From the NCBI GenBank assembly GCA_023430045.1, contig JAEZCF010000030.1:1-64000 (forward strand): a stretch of DNA of 64,000 nt. Direction: 5' to 3'. The position numbers were made by a program, and so were the translations under genes. This document shows, piece by piece, positions 56,412 to 64,000 of the stretch. The stretch comes from Pseudomonadota bacterium (GTDB lineage: Bacteria > Pseudomonadota > Gammaproteobacteria > Xanthomonadales > Xanthomonadaceae). Under the pieces are notes generated by a model that was given only the letters and a program-made list of their open reading frames with translations, did not search any database and was not told the DNA's origin. The first letter of the stretch is position 1. Each line of letters starts with the position of its first letter.

Positions 56412-58061
56412 TCAGCGGCGCTGCCCAGCGCTGGCGTCGCGTACCGCGCGGAAGGCCTCTTCCGCGCTCCAGTTCGGCCACGCGCGCGAATTGGCCAGCT
56501 GGCTGCCCAGGGTGTACAGCACCTCCAGGTCGCGTGCCGCGCCGGCAAACTTCCAGTCCGGCTGCCACTCATCACCCTGCTGGTGATAACGCTTGGCGGT
56601 GTAGTCATCCGATGCCTTCCTGCCCGCGGCGACACCCCCATCCACCCAATCCTGGCCGGCCGACCAGGACAGCGCCGGTACGCCACGCTTGGCAAACGGG
56701 AAGTGGTCCGAGCGGAAGAACAGGCCCGCTTCGGGCTTCGGGTCCGGCGTATAGCGGATGTCCCAACGGCTGGCCACGTCCTTCAACTGGTCCAGCAGCT
56801 CGAAGCGCGCCGCACCGTAGATGCCGAAATCGCGCGATGGGCCGAACGGCGCCATGCCGTCCATGTTGATCACCGCGACGGTCTTTTCCAGCGGATACAG
56901 CGGATGGGTGGCGTAATACTCCGAGCCCAGCAGGCCCTTCTCTTCGGCAGTCACCGCCAGGAACAGCACGGAACGCTGCGGACGCGGCGCCTTGGCGAAT
57001 CCACGCGCCAGTTCCACCAGCGACGCCGTGCCGCTGGCATTGTCCAGCGCGCCGTTGAAGATGCGATCGCCGCTGGCATCCGGCTCACCCACGCCGATAT
57101 GGTCCCAGTGCGCGCTGTACACCACCGTCTCGTCCGGGTGGCTGCTGCCTTCCAGGCGCGCGGCCACGTTGTGCGAAGTAATCACTTCGCTCTTCACCGC
57201 ATATGCCGCGTCCAGGCTCGCGCCCGTCAACGGTACCGGCTTGAAATCGCGTTGCTGGGCCTGCTTCTTCAGCGTGTCGAAATCCAGTCCTGCCGACTTG
57301 AACAGGTCCACCGCAAGATCGCGCTGGATCCAGCCTTCCAGCAGCGGATGGCTGTCGGCCGGGTTGTCGCGCACCACATCGAACATGGTGTTGGTGTTGG
57401 AGCCGGCCACCGTCGCCCAGCCATAGGATGCCGGTGCGGTCTCATGCACGATCAGCACGCCCAGCGCACCCTGGCGCGCACCTTCCTCGTACTTGTAGGT
57501 CCAGCGACCGTAGTAGGTCATGCCCTTGCCATCGAAATCACCCTGGCCGGCCTCGAAATCCGGATCGTTGATCAGCACCACCGCGATCTTGCCGTCCAGG
57601 TCCACGCCCTTGAAGTCGTCCCAGTTCTTCTCAGGCGCCTTCACCCCATAGCCGAGGAACACCAGCGGCGCCTTGTCGATGTCCACGCGCTCTGCGCCAT
57701 TCATCGCAGCGCGCACCGCGATCTGCCTGCCCTGCTCCAGCGGCAGCGCCTTCGCGCCCTGGTGCAGCGTCAACTGCGGCGTGCCGACGATATCGCCCTT
57801 GCGCAGCGGGACCGCCTGGGTCCACAGGCGCTTGCCGTCCTGCAGATCGCCACCCGGCTGCAGCCCGGCGGCCTCGAACTGCCGGCTCAGGAAAGCCAGA
57901 GTCTTCTGCTCGCCGGCGGTCGCGGGTGACCGGCCTTCGTAAGCATCGGATGCCAGCTCCTTCACATCGGCGGAAATCCGCGCCCCATCGAACTTCGGCG
58001 TCGCCGCCATCAGTGCGCCGGACACCGACAGGGCCAGCACGCTCAACACCACTCGCTTCAT
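56412..58061 (-). CDS. M28-family zinc aminopeptidase with PA domain
   Basis: 549-residue exported peptidase. Signal peptide MKRVVLSVLALSVSGALMA. A protease-associated (PA) domain is inserted at about residues 120-300 (VFLGYGVKAPEKNWDDFKGV, ARQGALGVLIVHE). The catalytic domain supplies two zinc ions through VYSAHWDHIGVG (His, Asp), NGALDNASGTASLVE (bridging Asp), VTAEEKGLLGSEYYA (catalytic Glu and ligand Glu), VINMDGMAP (Asp) and DHFPFAKRGVPAL (His). It releases N-terminal amino acids from peptides in the periplasm or medium. GGAG precedes the ATG at 58061. A hairpin repeat lies about 110 bp upstream of the start. Confidence 0.93.
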   Translation of the reverse strand: MKRVVLSVLALSVSGALMAATPKFDGARISADVKELASDAYEGRSPATAGEQKTLAFLSRQFEAAGLQPGGDLQDGKRLWTQAVPLRKGDIVGTPQLTLHQGAKALPLEQGRQIAVRAAMNGAERVDIDKAPLVFLGYGVKAPEKNWDDFKGVDLDGKIAVVLINDPDFEAGQGDFDGKGMTYYGRWTYKYEEGARQGALGVLIVHETAPASYGWATVAGSNTNTMFDVVRDNPADSHPLLEGWIQRDLAVDLFKSAGLDFDTLKKQAQQRDFKPVPLTGASLDAAYAVKSEVITSHNVAARLEGSSHPDETVVYSAHWDHIGVGEPDASGDRIFNGALDNASGTASLVELARGFAKAPRPQRSVLFLAVTAEEKGLLGSEYYATHPLYPLEKTVAVINMDGMAPFGPSRDFGIYGAARFELLDQLKDVASRWDIRYTPDPKPEAGLFFRSDHFPFAKRGVPALSWSAGQDWVDGGVAAGRKASDDYTAKRYHQQGDEWQPDWKFAGAARDLEVLYTLGSQLANSRAWPNWSAEEAFRAVRDASAGQRR

Positions 58062-58174
58062 TGCGCTCTCCAGCAGGACATCGACAGGAAAGCGAGTGTA
58101 AGCCACGCACGCGCGAAGCGTCCCGGCATGTAAGAAGCCGAAGCACGCCTCATACGCACATCCCACGCAGACCC

Positions 58175-58228
58175 AAAAATGGGGACGGAGGCAGTTAATT
58201 TGAATTAACCGCCTCCGTCCCCATTTTT
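58175..58228. repeat. long hairpin repeat, copy 3
   Basis: Arms 58175-58200 and 58203-58228 pair over 26 bp with one mismatch and a 2-nt loop; outer part AAAAATGGGGACGGAGGC. It begins 5 bp beyond the stop codon of the minus-strand lytic transglycosylase gene, with T tracts on both outer sides. Confidence 0.9.
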
Positions 58229-58233
58229 CAGTG

Positions 58234-59013
58234 TCAGCGCGCGGGGACTTCGGGGCGGATGCCCATGGCTTCGCGGTAGCGGGAGTACAGCGCCATCACC
58301 TTGTCCACGTATGCCAGCGTTTCGGCATAGGGCGGCACGCCCTTGTAGCGGGTCACCGCGCCGATACCGGCGTTGTAGGCGGCCGCCGCCAGCACGCGGT
58401 CACCACCGTAGCGACGCAGCAGCGCGCGCATGTGGCGTGCACCGCCATCGATCGACTGCGCCGCCGACAGCGGATCGGCCACGCCATATTCCCGCGCGGT
58501 TTCCGGCATCAACTGCATCACGCCCTGAGCGCCCTTGGCCGATACCGCCGCCGCATCGAAACCACTTTCCGCATGTGCGATCGCGCGCAGCCACGCATCG
58601 TCCACGCCTGTGGCCTTCGCCGCGGCCTTGAACTGCCGCGCATGCGGCTGCAGCTGCGCCGGCCCCAGCCGGCCCATTCCTTCATGCGCGGGTTCGCCCG
58701 GCGGCGTAGCCACGGTGAATTTCAGATAGACGCGTGAGCCCGGCAGGTTGCGCGTCGAATACACCAGCCGACCGTCCTGCTCGCGTTCGTACAGGGTGCC
58801 GCTGAAGACACCCATGTTCCCCCACAGGTTCGGCGCGTGCACCGCCGCATCATCGATCTCCTTCGGTGTGCAGCGCGAACCCGGCTCCGGCGCCGTCGCC
58901 ATGCTGACGGTGTTGCCCTGCACGCAGCGGTAAACCGTGCGCGCCTGCACCGCCCCTGCCGGCAGGCACAGCAACACAAGCAGGAGCATGAAACGCACGG
59001 ACATGGCACTCAT
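58234..59013 (-). CDS. exported lytic transglycosylase (SLT domain)
   Basis: 259 residues. Signal peptide (MSVRFMLLLVLLCLPAGAVQA) and a short cysteine-containing N-terminal domain (TVYRCVQGNTVSMATAPEPG, resembling DUF4124-type segments), then an SLT goose-lysozyme-like domain: the catalytic Glu in AIAHAESGFDAAAVSAKG, AQGVMQLMPETAREYGV and AAAYNAGIGAVTRYKGVPPY. It cleaves peptidoglycan glycan strands in the periplasm. ATGs at 59013 and 59004 are both possible. Its 3' end is immediately followed by the hairpin repeat, the likely terminator. Confidence 0.9.
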   Translation of the reverse strand: MSAMSVRFMLLLVLLCLPAGAVQARTVYRCVQGNTVSMATAPEPGSRCTPKEIDDAAVHAPNLWGNMGVFSGTLYEREQDGRLVYSTRNLPGSRVYLKFTVATPPGEPAHEGMGRLGPAQLQPHARQFKAAAKATGVDDAWLRAIAHAESGFDAAAVSAKGAQGVMQLMPETAREYGVADPLSAAQSIDGGARHMRALLRRYGGDRVLAAAAYNAGIGAVTRYKGVPPYAETLAYVDKVMALYSRYREAMGIRPEVPAR

Positions 59014-59247
59014 GGCACGCAGGGAAGGCGGGCGGATGTTCGACCCGATGCCGCGAAACCCGGGTGAAGGCCGCGGTTGTCGCATCCGGGCCGTTTCCAT
59101 GGCGCACTGCAGGCCGTCTCGCCGCCTGCAGCACCGCCTGGATGGCATTCTTCCCCGCGACCCTGTCGGTTCCGCTAGGCTGGGGCCGCCAGGGAAGGCC
59201 TGCTTGCGGGCCGGACCGAACGCCACGTCTCCTGCCACGGGCTTCCG

Positions 59248-60840
59248 ATGAACCGAACCCGCATCCTGCTCATCATGATCGGCGTGACCGTGCTGACCGC
59301 CATCCTGTCCATGGCGTTGATGACCTGGGTGAGCTGGCGGCAGGCTACCCAGGTCGCACGGCAGGAAGTGCAGCAGACCGCCGAACGCGCGCTCGGGCGG
59401 GCTGAACGCTCCTACAGCCAGGCGCTGGCCGTCCTTCAGTCGCTGCAACAGGGCCACGCTGCACCGTGCAGCGCCGATCACATCCGCCTGATGCAGTCCA
59501 AGGTGATCACCACGCCTTCGGTGGACCAGATCGGCTATTTCCATGACGGCCAACTGCTGTGCAGCTCCTGGGGCCGGCCGGACGTACCTGTGCGCTGGTC
59601 GATGCCGCACCACACCACGGCAGATGGTGCGGCCCTGCAACTGGATGTGCAGCCACGCGCGGCCTACGGACGGCGCATGCTGTCACTGCGCCTGGGCGAC
59701 TACGATGCGCTGATGGATCCCGTTCATTTCGTGGACCTGATTGCCGCACAGGACATGCGCCTGGCCATCGCCACACCCGACGGCCGGCTGATCGCACGCC
59801 AGTCCATGGACGATCCAGCGCTGCTGGAAACCCTGTTGCGCCAGCCGCGCACCGGCCTGGACGATTACACCCTGTTTGCCAGTGCCCGCAGCGAGGACTG
59901 GCTGGCCATCGTGATCGCACCCCGCGCCGCAGTGCGAACGGTTGTCGAGCGCCAACTGTCGTTGATCCTGCCGATCAGCGCGCTGCTGGCGCTGGCTGCG
60001 GCCGGCATGACGTTCTGGCTGTCGCGCCGGCATCTCTCTCTGCGTGGGGAACTGGCGCAGGCCATCCGCCGCAAGGAACTGTACGTGGTCTATCAACCGA
60101 TCATCGAGCTGGAGACCGGCATCTGCGTGGGCGCCGAAGCACTGGTGCGCTGGCAGCGCCGCGATGGCACCGACGTGCGCCCGGACCTGTTCATTCCGGT
60201 CGCCGAGGCGTCGGGCCTGGTCGAAACCATCACCGACCTGGTCATCGAACGGGTGGTGGCGGACATGCGCGAGCTGCTGGTGGATGACCGCAGCGCGCAT
60301 ATCGCCATCAACGTCGCGCCCGAGGACATGATCACTGGTCGCGCCCTCAAGGTCATCGCGGAAACGCTGGCCGGCACCGGCATCGCCAACCAGCAGATCT
60401 GGCTGGAAGCCACCGAACGCGGCTTCATGGACATCGAACGGGCCCGCGCGGTGATCTCCGCCGCGCGTCATGCCGGACACGCGGTGGCCATCGATGATTT
60501 CGGCGTGGGCTACTCCAACCTTCAGTACCTGCAGCAGCTTCCGCTGGACGCGCTGAAGATCGACAAGCTGTTCATCGAGGCGATCGGCACCGACAGCGCC
60601 ACCAGCCCGGTCACCGGCCACATCATCGACATGGCCAAGACATTGGGGCTGCTGGTGGTGGCCGAAGGCGTGGAAACCGAAGCCCAACTGGCCTACCTGC
60701 ATGGGCGGCAGGTCGAATTCGGGCAGGGCTGGCTGTTTTCCAGGGCACTGCGCCGCGATGACTTCATCGCCTACCACCGTCGCCGTCGCGAACTGTATGG
60801 CGCTGCCCGTGCGGACATGCAGAACGACCGCCGCCACTGA
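59248..60840 (+). CDS. CSS-motif EAL c-di-GMP phosphodiesterase
   Basis: 530-residue membrane protein. TM1 (about 6-27) and TM2 (about 238-260) enclose a periplasmic CSS domain with two conserved cysteines, C74 (APCSADHIRLM) and C105 in the hallmark LLCSSWG. The cytosolic EAL domain carries EALVRWQR, NVAPEDM, EATERGFM, DDFGVGYSNLQYL, LKIDKLF and EGVETEAQL, so it should be active. In known CSS-EAL proteins (PdeB, PdeC) the disulfide state, set by DsbA/DsbB, controls the phosphodiesterase. It is divergent from the lytic transglycosylase gene. Confidence 0.93.
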   Translation: MNRTRILLIMIGVTVLTAILSMALMTWVSWRQATQVARQEVQQTAERALGRAERSYSQALAVLQSLQQGHAAPCSADHIRLMQSKVITTPSVDQIGYFHDGQLLCSSWGRPDVPVRWSMPHHTTADGAALQLDVQPRAAYGRRMLSLRLGDYDALMDPVHFVDLIAAQDMRLAIATPDGRLIARQSMDDPALLETLLRQPRTGLDDYTLFASARSEDWLAIVIAPRAAVRTVVERQLSLILPISALLALAAAGMTFWLSRRHLSLRGELAQAIRRKELYVVYQPIIELETGICVGAEALVRWQRRDGTDVRPDLFIPVAEASGLVETITDLVIERVVADMRELLVDDRSAHIAINVAPEDMITGRALKVIAETLAGTGIANQQIWLEATERGFMDIERARAVISAARHAGHAVAIDDFGVGYSNLQYLQQLPLDALKIDKLFIEAIGTDSATSPVTGHIIDMAKTLGLLVVAEGVETEAQLAYLHGRQVEFGQGWLFSRALRRDDFIAYHRRRRELYGAARADMQNDRRH

Positions 60841-60966
60841 ACTTCATGCCATCGGCGCCCGGCGAAGAATCGATCAGAACAGTACTGATGCCGCCGTCCG
60901 TCTGACGGCCTGACTCTTCCCGCCCCTGTGCGCAGGGGGCAGTCGATGGCATCTGCTGGAGGTCCC

Positions 60967-61026
60967 ATGACCACGCACACGCTGCAGGTAGACGGAACAG
61001 GCTGGCGGCTGCACGTGCACGGATGA
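60967..61026 (+). CDS. possible 19-residue peptide ORF upstream of the Zur-box gene
   Basis: A short frame (MTTHTLQVDGTGWRLHVHG, stop TGA) with GGAGG only 4 nt before its ATG, in the otherwise empty 278-bp gap after the CSS-EAL gene. It may be a leader peptide, a remnant of a larger gene, or chance. The His/Thr-rich composition beside a Zur-like box is suggestive but weak. Confidence 0.2.
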   Translation: MTTHTLQVDGTGWRLHVHG

Positions 61027-61079
61027 CATGAAGCGTCCCGCTGGTGAACAGCCATGAACGCACATCACCCGCCGCGCCA

Positions 61080-61100
61080 TAATGTTACTATATAACATTA
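61080..61100 (+). promoter_or_regulatory. Zur-box-like palindrome
   Basis: TAATGTTA-CTATA-TAACATTA: perfect 8-bp arms around a 5-nt centre, matching the TGTTAT..ATAACA logic of Zur operators in gamma-proteobacteria. It ends 18 bp before the ATG of the MerC-like gene and overlaps the probable -10 region (TATATA or TATAAC), an ideal position for repression by zinc-loaded Zur. Confidence 0.65.
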
Positions 61101-61118
61101 ATTCCAGCGGACTCTCTC

Positions 61119-61499
61119 ATGAAATCCAATCACGCCGCCCTGCTCGATGCCAGCGCCGTCGCCCTGTCCAGCCTGTGCCTGGTGCATTGCCTGGCCCTGC
61201 CGTTGCTGGCGGCGGCGCTTCCCCTGTTCGGTGCGTGGGCCGAAGCCGAATGGGTACATCTGCTGTTCGTCGCCATCGCTGCGCCGTTGACCGGCTTCGC
61301 GCTATGGCGTGCGCACCGCCAGCAGTCGCTGCCGGCGGCCGCATGGATGGTCGCCACACTGGGACTGGCGCTGCTGCTGGCCGGTGCACTGGAATGGCCC
61401 AGCCATGACAGTGAAACGCCGCTCACGGTCGCCGGCAGCCTGCTGCTGGCCGCCACGCATGTGTGGAACGCCCGCCGGCGACACCAGCGGCATTGCTGA
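61119..61499 (+). CDS. MerC-domain membrane protein
   Basis: 126 residues with four hydrophobic segments (about 9-30, 41-62, 70-90, 98-116). The N-terminal LSSLCLVHCLALPLLAAALP holds the two cysteines typical of MerC, a family of small inner-membrane metal carriers first known from mercury resistance. No mer operon is present; the gene is preceded by a Zur-box-like palindrome, so zinc transport or zinc-starvation physiology is more likely. A His/Arg-rich C-terminus (ARRRHQRHC) could also bind metal. Confidence 0.85.
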   Translation: MKSNHAALLDASAVALSSLCLVHCLALPLLAAALPLFGAWAEAEWVHLLFVAIAAPLTGFALWRAHRQQSLPAAAWMVATLGLALLLAGALEWPSHDSETPLTVAGSLLLAATHVWNARRRHQRHC

Positions 61500-61591
61500 T
61501 CCTTTTCGGCGACCTGTCCCTCACCGGATGGGTCGCCAGGTAAAGATGAGCGCCTCGGGTATCATGTCCCGCCCCCCGCCTGGCTGATGCC

Positions 61592-62434
61592 GTGTCCCAT
61601 TACACCGGCCCCCTGCTTACCCGCGAAACCGCTGCGGACCTGTATCGCACGTTCGAAGGCGGTGCAGACCGCTGGCATGGCTCGCTGGACCTGGCGCGCA
61701 GCGATGACGATGTCATCGTGTCAGCCGCCGGTTTCCGGTTCCGCGATCACGCTTACCCCTGGCCCGGCAAGCTGAAGGACCGCACGCTGTATTACTGGGA
61801 TGGCGAAGAATTCGCGCCGATTTCCCGGTTCGGCTCGGCACTGATCAAGCTGGTGCCCACGGAATGGGGTGCGCCGACGTTTGAAATCGACGGCATCAAG
61901 ATGCTGCCAACGGCGAAGGTTTCTCCGTTCGATGACGCGCGGCGCAAGGTGGAACTGGTGGCGCCTGCGGGAAAGAGCCTGCTGGATACCTGTGGCGGCC
62001 TCGGCTATTTCGCTGCGTGCTGCCTGGAAGCTGGCGTTGGCCAGATCCGATCGTTCGAAAAGAACCCGGATGTACTGTGGCTGCGCACACTCAATCCATG
62101 GTCACCGGACCCTGCAGCCGCCAGCGCCGGCGGCCGACTGCAGCTGACGCAGGGCGACGTGTCGAAGGAAATCGAAACCCTGCCCGCCAGCAGCGTGGAT
62201 GCCATCCTGCACGATCCGCCGCGCTTCGGCATCGCCGGCGAACTGTATTCACAGGTGTTCTACGACCAGCTGTCGCGGGTGATCCGCAAGGGTGGCCGGC
62301 TGTTCCATTACACCGGCGCCCCCAACAAGCTCACCAGCGGCCGCGATGTACCCCGCGAGGTCATCAAGCGTCTTGAAAAGGCCGGATTCAAGGCCGAGCT
62401 GGCACTGGACGGTGTGCTTGCCACGAAGCGGTAG
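61592..62434 (+). CDS. SAM-dependent methyltransferase
   Basis: 280 residues from a GTG start. The N-terminal domain (MSHYTGPLLTRETAADLYR, YYWDGEEFAPISRFGSALIK) is followed by a class I methyltransferase core: SAM motif LLDTCGGLGYFAACCLEAG, acidic FEKNPDVL, and motif IV AILHDPPRFG. The DPPR motif is unlike NPPY of base N-methylases and recalls RlmI/RsmB-type or small-molecule methylases. The target is unknown. The TAG stop codon is formed by the GTAG head of the first SMAG unit, so the repeat defines the end of the protein. TATCAT at 61560-61565 is a likely -10 box. Confidence 0.82.
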   Translation: MSHYTGPLLTRETAADLYRTFEGGADRWHGSLDLARSDDDVIVSAAGFRFRDHAYPWPGKLKDRTLYYWDGEEFAPISRFGSALIKLVPTEWGAPTFEIDGIKMLPTAKVSPFDDARRKVELVAPAGKSLLDTCGGLGYFAACCLEAGVGQIRSFEKNPDVLWLRTLNPWSPDPAAASAGGRLQLTQGDVSKEIETLPASSVDAILHDPPRFGIAGELYSQVFYDQLSRVIRKGGRLFHYTGAPNKLTSGRDVPREVIKRLEKAGFKAELALDGVLATKR

Positions 62435-62765
62435 CCGGGCTCTGCCCGGCTGAACCATGCCAGCGCAGCGGGGCAGAGCCCCGCTCTACCACCCGGCTGA
62501 ACCATATCCGCGCGATCGGCGTAGTGCCGAGCTCTGCCCGGCTGCACCATGCCAGCACAGCGGGGCAGAGCCCCGCTCTACCACCCGGCTGAATCATGGC
62601 CGCGCGATGCACGTAGAGCCGGGCTCTGCCCGGCTGCACCACGCCAGCGCAGCGGGGCAGAGCCCCGCTCTACCACCCGGCTGAACCATGGCCGCGCGAT
62701 GGGCGTAGAGCCGGGCTCTGCCCGGCTGCACCACGCCAGCGTAGCGGGGCACAGCCCCGCTCTAC
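62431..62765. repeat. tandem array of composite SMAG REP units
   Basis: Unit starts at 62431, 62521, 62613 and 62705 give a period of 90-92 bp, with the last unit truncated. Each unit holds two stem-loops, GTAG(AG)CCGGGCTCTGCCCGGCT and AGCGGGGCAGAGCCCCGCTCTAC, in inverted orientation, joined by near-constant spacers (CACCCGGCTGAACCAT, CGCGCGAT). It fills the gap between the convergent methyltransferase and hydrolase genes. It is a REP array and not CRISPR: the unit is internally palindromic and the spacers are conserved. Confidence 0.9.
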
Positions 62766-62774
62766 GTGAATGGG

Positions 62775-63587
62775 TTACTTCTTCAGGAAGTTCAACAGCG
62801 CCAGGTTGAAAGCATCGGCATGGCTCACGTTGCACCCATGCGGCGCATCGGAAAGCAGCACCAGTTCGCTGCCGGCAATCGCCTCGTGCGTGCGTTCGCC
62901 GGAGCCTTCGAACGGCACCGTACCGTCGCTGTCGCCGTGGATGACCAGCGTGGGCACGGTCACCTTCTTCAGATCGTCGCGGAAATCGGTCGTGGCGAAC
63001 GCCTTCATGCACCCCAACGCAGCGGTCTGGTCGGACTGGTGTGCCAGCGCGACGGCCTCCTGGCGCTGCGCCTCGGTCACCTTCAACTGGCCCTTCGCGC
63101 TGAAGAAATCCTTCGTGAAGCCGTCGAAGAATTTCTCGCGGTCCTTGCCCAGGTCGGCCGCCATGCCATCGGCGGCGTCCTGGGTCAGCGGGCCCTGCGG
63201 ATTGTCATCGCTCTTCAGCAGATACGGCGGCACTGCTGCGGCGAACACCACGCTGTGCAGGCGGTCCTGGCCGTGGTTGGCGATATAGCGCGCCACCTCG
63301 CCACCGCCCATGGAGAACCCCACCAGCGACACATCCTTCAAGTCCTTTTCTTCGATGATGCCGGCCAGATCAGCGGCCAGCGTGTCGTAGTCATAGCCGC
63401 CGACCGGCTTCTCGGAGCGACCAAAACCACGACGGTCATAACTGATCACCCGATACCCGGCGTCACGCAGTACCGGCACCTGCACCTTCCAGGATTCAGC
63501 CGACAACGGCCAGCCGTGGATCAGGATGACAGGACGGCCGGAACCGCCGGAATCTTCAACATGCAGGCGGACGCGGGAAGCAGTCAT
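62775..63587 (-). CDS. alpha/beta hydrolase (non-haem haloperoxidase/arylesterase-like)
   Basis: 270 residues, alpha/beta-hydrolase fold. Oxyanion region LIHGWPLSAESW, SYDRRGFGRSEKP, nucleophile elbow LVGFSMGGGEVAR (Ser), acid in IHGDSDGTVPFE (Asp) and His in SDAPHGCNVSHADAF. The pattern corresponds to the cofactor-free chloroperoxidase/arylesterase group, which hydrolyses esters and can perform perhydrolysis. No signal peptide, so cytosolic. Its 3' end abuts the SMAG array. Confidence 0.9.
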   Translation of the reverse strand: MTASRVRLHVEDSGGSGRPVILIHGWPLSAESWKVQVPVLRDAGYRVISYDRRGFGRSEKPVGGYDYDTLAADLAGIIEEKDLKDVSLVGFSMGGGEVARYIANHGQDRLHSVVFAAAVPPYLLKSDDNPQGPLTQDAADGMAADLGKDREKFFDGFTKDFFSAKGQLKVTEAQRQEAVALAHQSDQTAALGCMKAFATTDFRDDLKKVTVPTLVIHGDSDGTVPFEGSGERTHEAIAGSELVLLSDAPHGCNVSHADAFNLALLNFLKK

Positions 63588-63837
63588 GGAAACTCCAGTG
63601 GAAAGGGGAGAATGACCACGCTACGGTCGCCCGGCTATCGCCGCCGTGAAAAAACCGCTGTGCGCCATGACATGGCGTCCACGTCTGCGGTATTGCCGCA
63701 GCAGGTCGCGTTCACGGCAGGGCCTTGCCAACCGCACACTTCAGGTATTCGCTTCGCCTATCATTCCTGCTCCGCTCAGGGCCTTGCTCACGCTTTCGCG
63801 CGGGTTTCCCCCATGGTCCGGCAGGACGTAGTTACCT

Positions 63838-64000
63838 ATGACGCAGCACTGGAAACCTTCCCGCCTGGGCAGGCTGTTGACCCGCTCGGCACCGTGGCAT
63901 CTGCATCTGCAGGGCGAGCAGCTGGTGCTGGCGGTGAACGGCCTGGTGCACCGTCATACGCTCGGCGGGGACGCGGATCTGCGGATCCGCAGCGGTCTGC
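63838..64000 (+). CDS. partial gene at window end, possibly DNA helicase IV (HelD-like) N-terminus
   Basis: An ATG at 63838 opens a frame that stays open to the window end (54 codons): MTQHWKPSRLGRLLTRSAPW, then LHLQGEQLVLAVNGLVHRHT and LGGDADLRIRSGL. The LGRLL...W...L pattern resembles the N-terminal domain of HelD-type superfamily 1 helicases, but too little is visible for certainty. The 250 bp between the hydrolase gene and this start show only a TATCAT -10-like sequence near 63755-63760. Confidence 0.4.
   Translation, partial: MTQHWKPSRLGRLLTRSAPWHLHLQGEQLVLAVNGLVHRHTLGGDADLRIRSGL

Noticed and set aside
61119..61499. Mercury-resistance operon suggested by the MerC-like gene
   Set aside because: No merR, merT, merP or merA is adjacent, and the promoter carries a Zur-like rather than a MerR-type operator.
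62431..62765. CRISPR-like periodic repeats
   Set aside because: The repeat unit is about 91 bp, internally palindromic, and the intervening sequence is conserved rather than unique; no cas genes are nearby. It is a REP array.

Overview
The window is GC-rich chromosomal DNA from a member of the Xanthomonadaceae, most likely Stenotrophomonas. Pointers are: dispersed GTAG-type REP palindromes (the SMAG family of Stenotrophomonas) in many intergenic gaps, several TonB-dependent receptors, an alr-dadA pair beside a divergent Lrp-type regulator, an isolated motAB pair, and -10 boxes placed directly before start codons. I recognised no phage, integrase, insertion-sequence transposase, CRISPR array, tRNA or rRNA. 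About 57 protein genes are supported, the last one cut by the window end.

Layout. 0.1-4.3 kb: a minus-strand operon (DUF4198 protein, EF-hand protein, haemoglobin/transferrin-type TonB receptor) behind a near-perfect Fur-box palindrome. 4.35-9.7 kb: an M14 peptidase and a second TonB receptor. 9.8-13 kb: queD, a probable small RNA with C-rich loops, an asparagine-synthetase-like protein without the usual Cys2 nucleophile, and an outer-membrane barrel protein. 13.2-21.5 kb: an RstA/RstB-like two-component system convergent with a second two-component system; the latter is divergent from a methionine-sulfoxide repair block (Tat-exported MsrB, a DipZ-type CcdA/thioredoxin fusion, membrane-anchored MsrA) followed by a free-methionine-R-sulfoxide reductase and a TfoX C-terminal-domain protein. 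21.6-24.6 kb: an alpha-ribazole-phosphatase-like gene divergent from a cobalamin riboswitch and btuB. 24.6-33 kb: gph, a LysR regulator, an NAD(P)-binding protein, dinB, fabAB, and an overlapping rsmC-rsuA-HAD operon. 33-43.9 kb: a hybrid sensor kinase, DUF3016, alr-dadA/Lrp, a cytosolic msrB, motAB and several small conserved proteins. 44-56.3 kb: a CPA1 antiporter, an extradiol dioxygenase, a PAS/EAL protein, an M13 peptidase, a DUF2236 protein and a LytS/LytTR-type two-component system. 56.4-64 kb: an M28 peptidase, a lytic transglycosylase, a CSS-EAL phosphodiesterase, a Zur-box-preceded MerC-like protein, a methyltransferase, a tandem SMAG array, an alpha/beta hydrolase and the start of a possible helicase gene.

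Functional themes. Metal and cofactor acquisition (Fur-box receptor operon, riboswitch-btuB-cobC, Zur-box merC-like gene) and extracytoplasmic oxidative repair stand out. The repair block is the most coherent system: a membrane electron shuttle and two exported Msr enzymes beside a sensor kinase with a methionine-bearing periplasmic domain, analogous in logic to HprRS-MsrPQ of E. coli but built from MsrA/MsrB. Two non-coding novelties deserve attention: a family of three ~60-nt hairpins (outer arm AAAATGGGGACGGAGG), each at the very 3' end of a minus-strand gene and in one case supplying the last codons of dinB; and the C-rich-loop RNA near 10.4 kb, whose predicted promoter lies inside a perfect palindrome.

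Gaps of about 300 bases: 49741-50043 holds only a likely -10 box for the M13 peptidase. 53161-53468 shows a small hairpin (CTGCGACA/TGTCGCAG near 53.29 kb) and no convincing gene. 62435-62774 is filled by the SMAG array.
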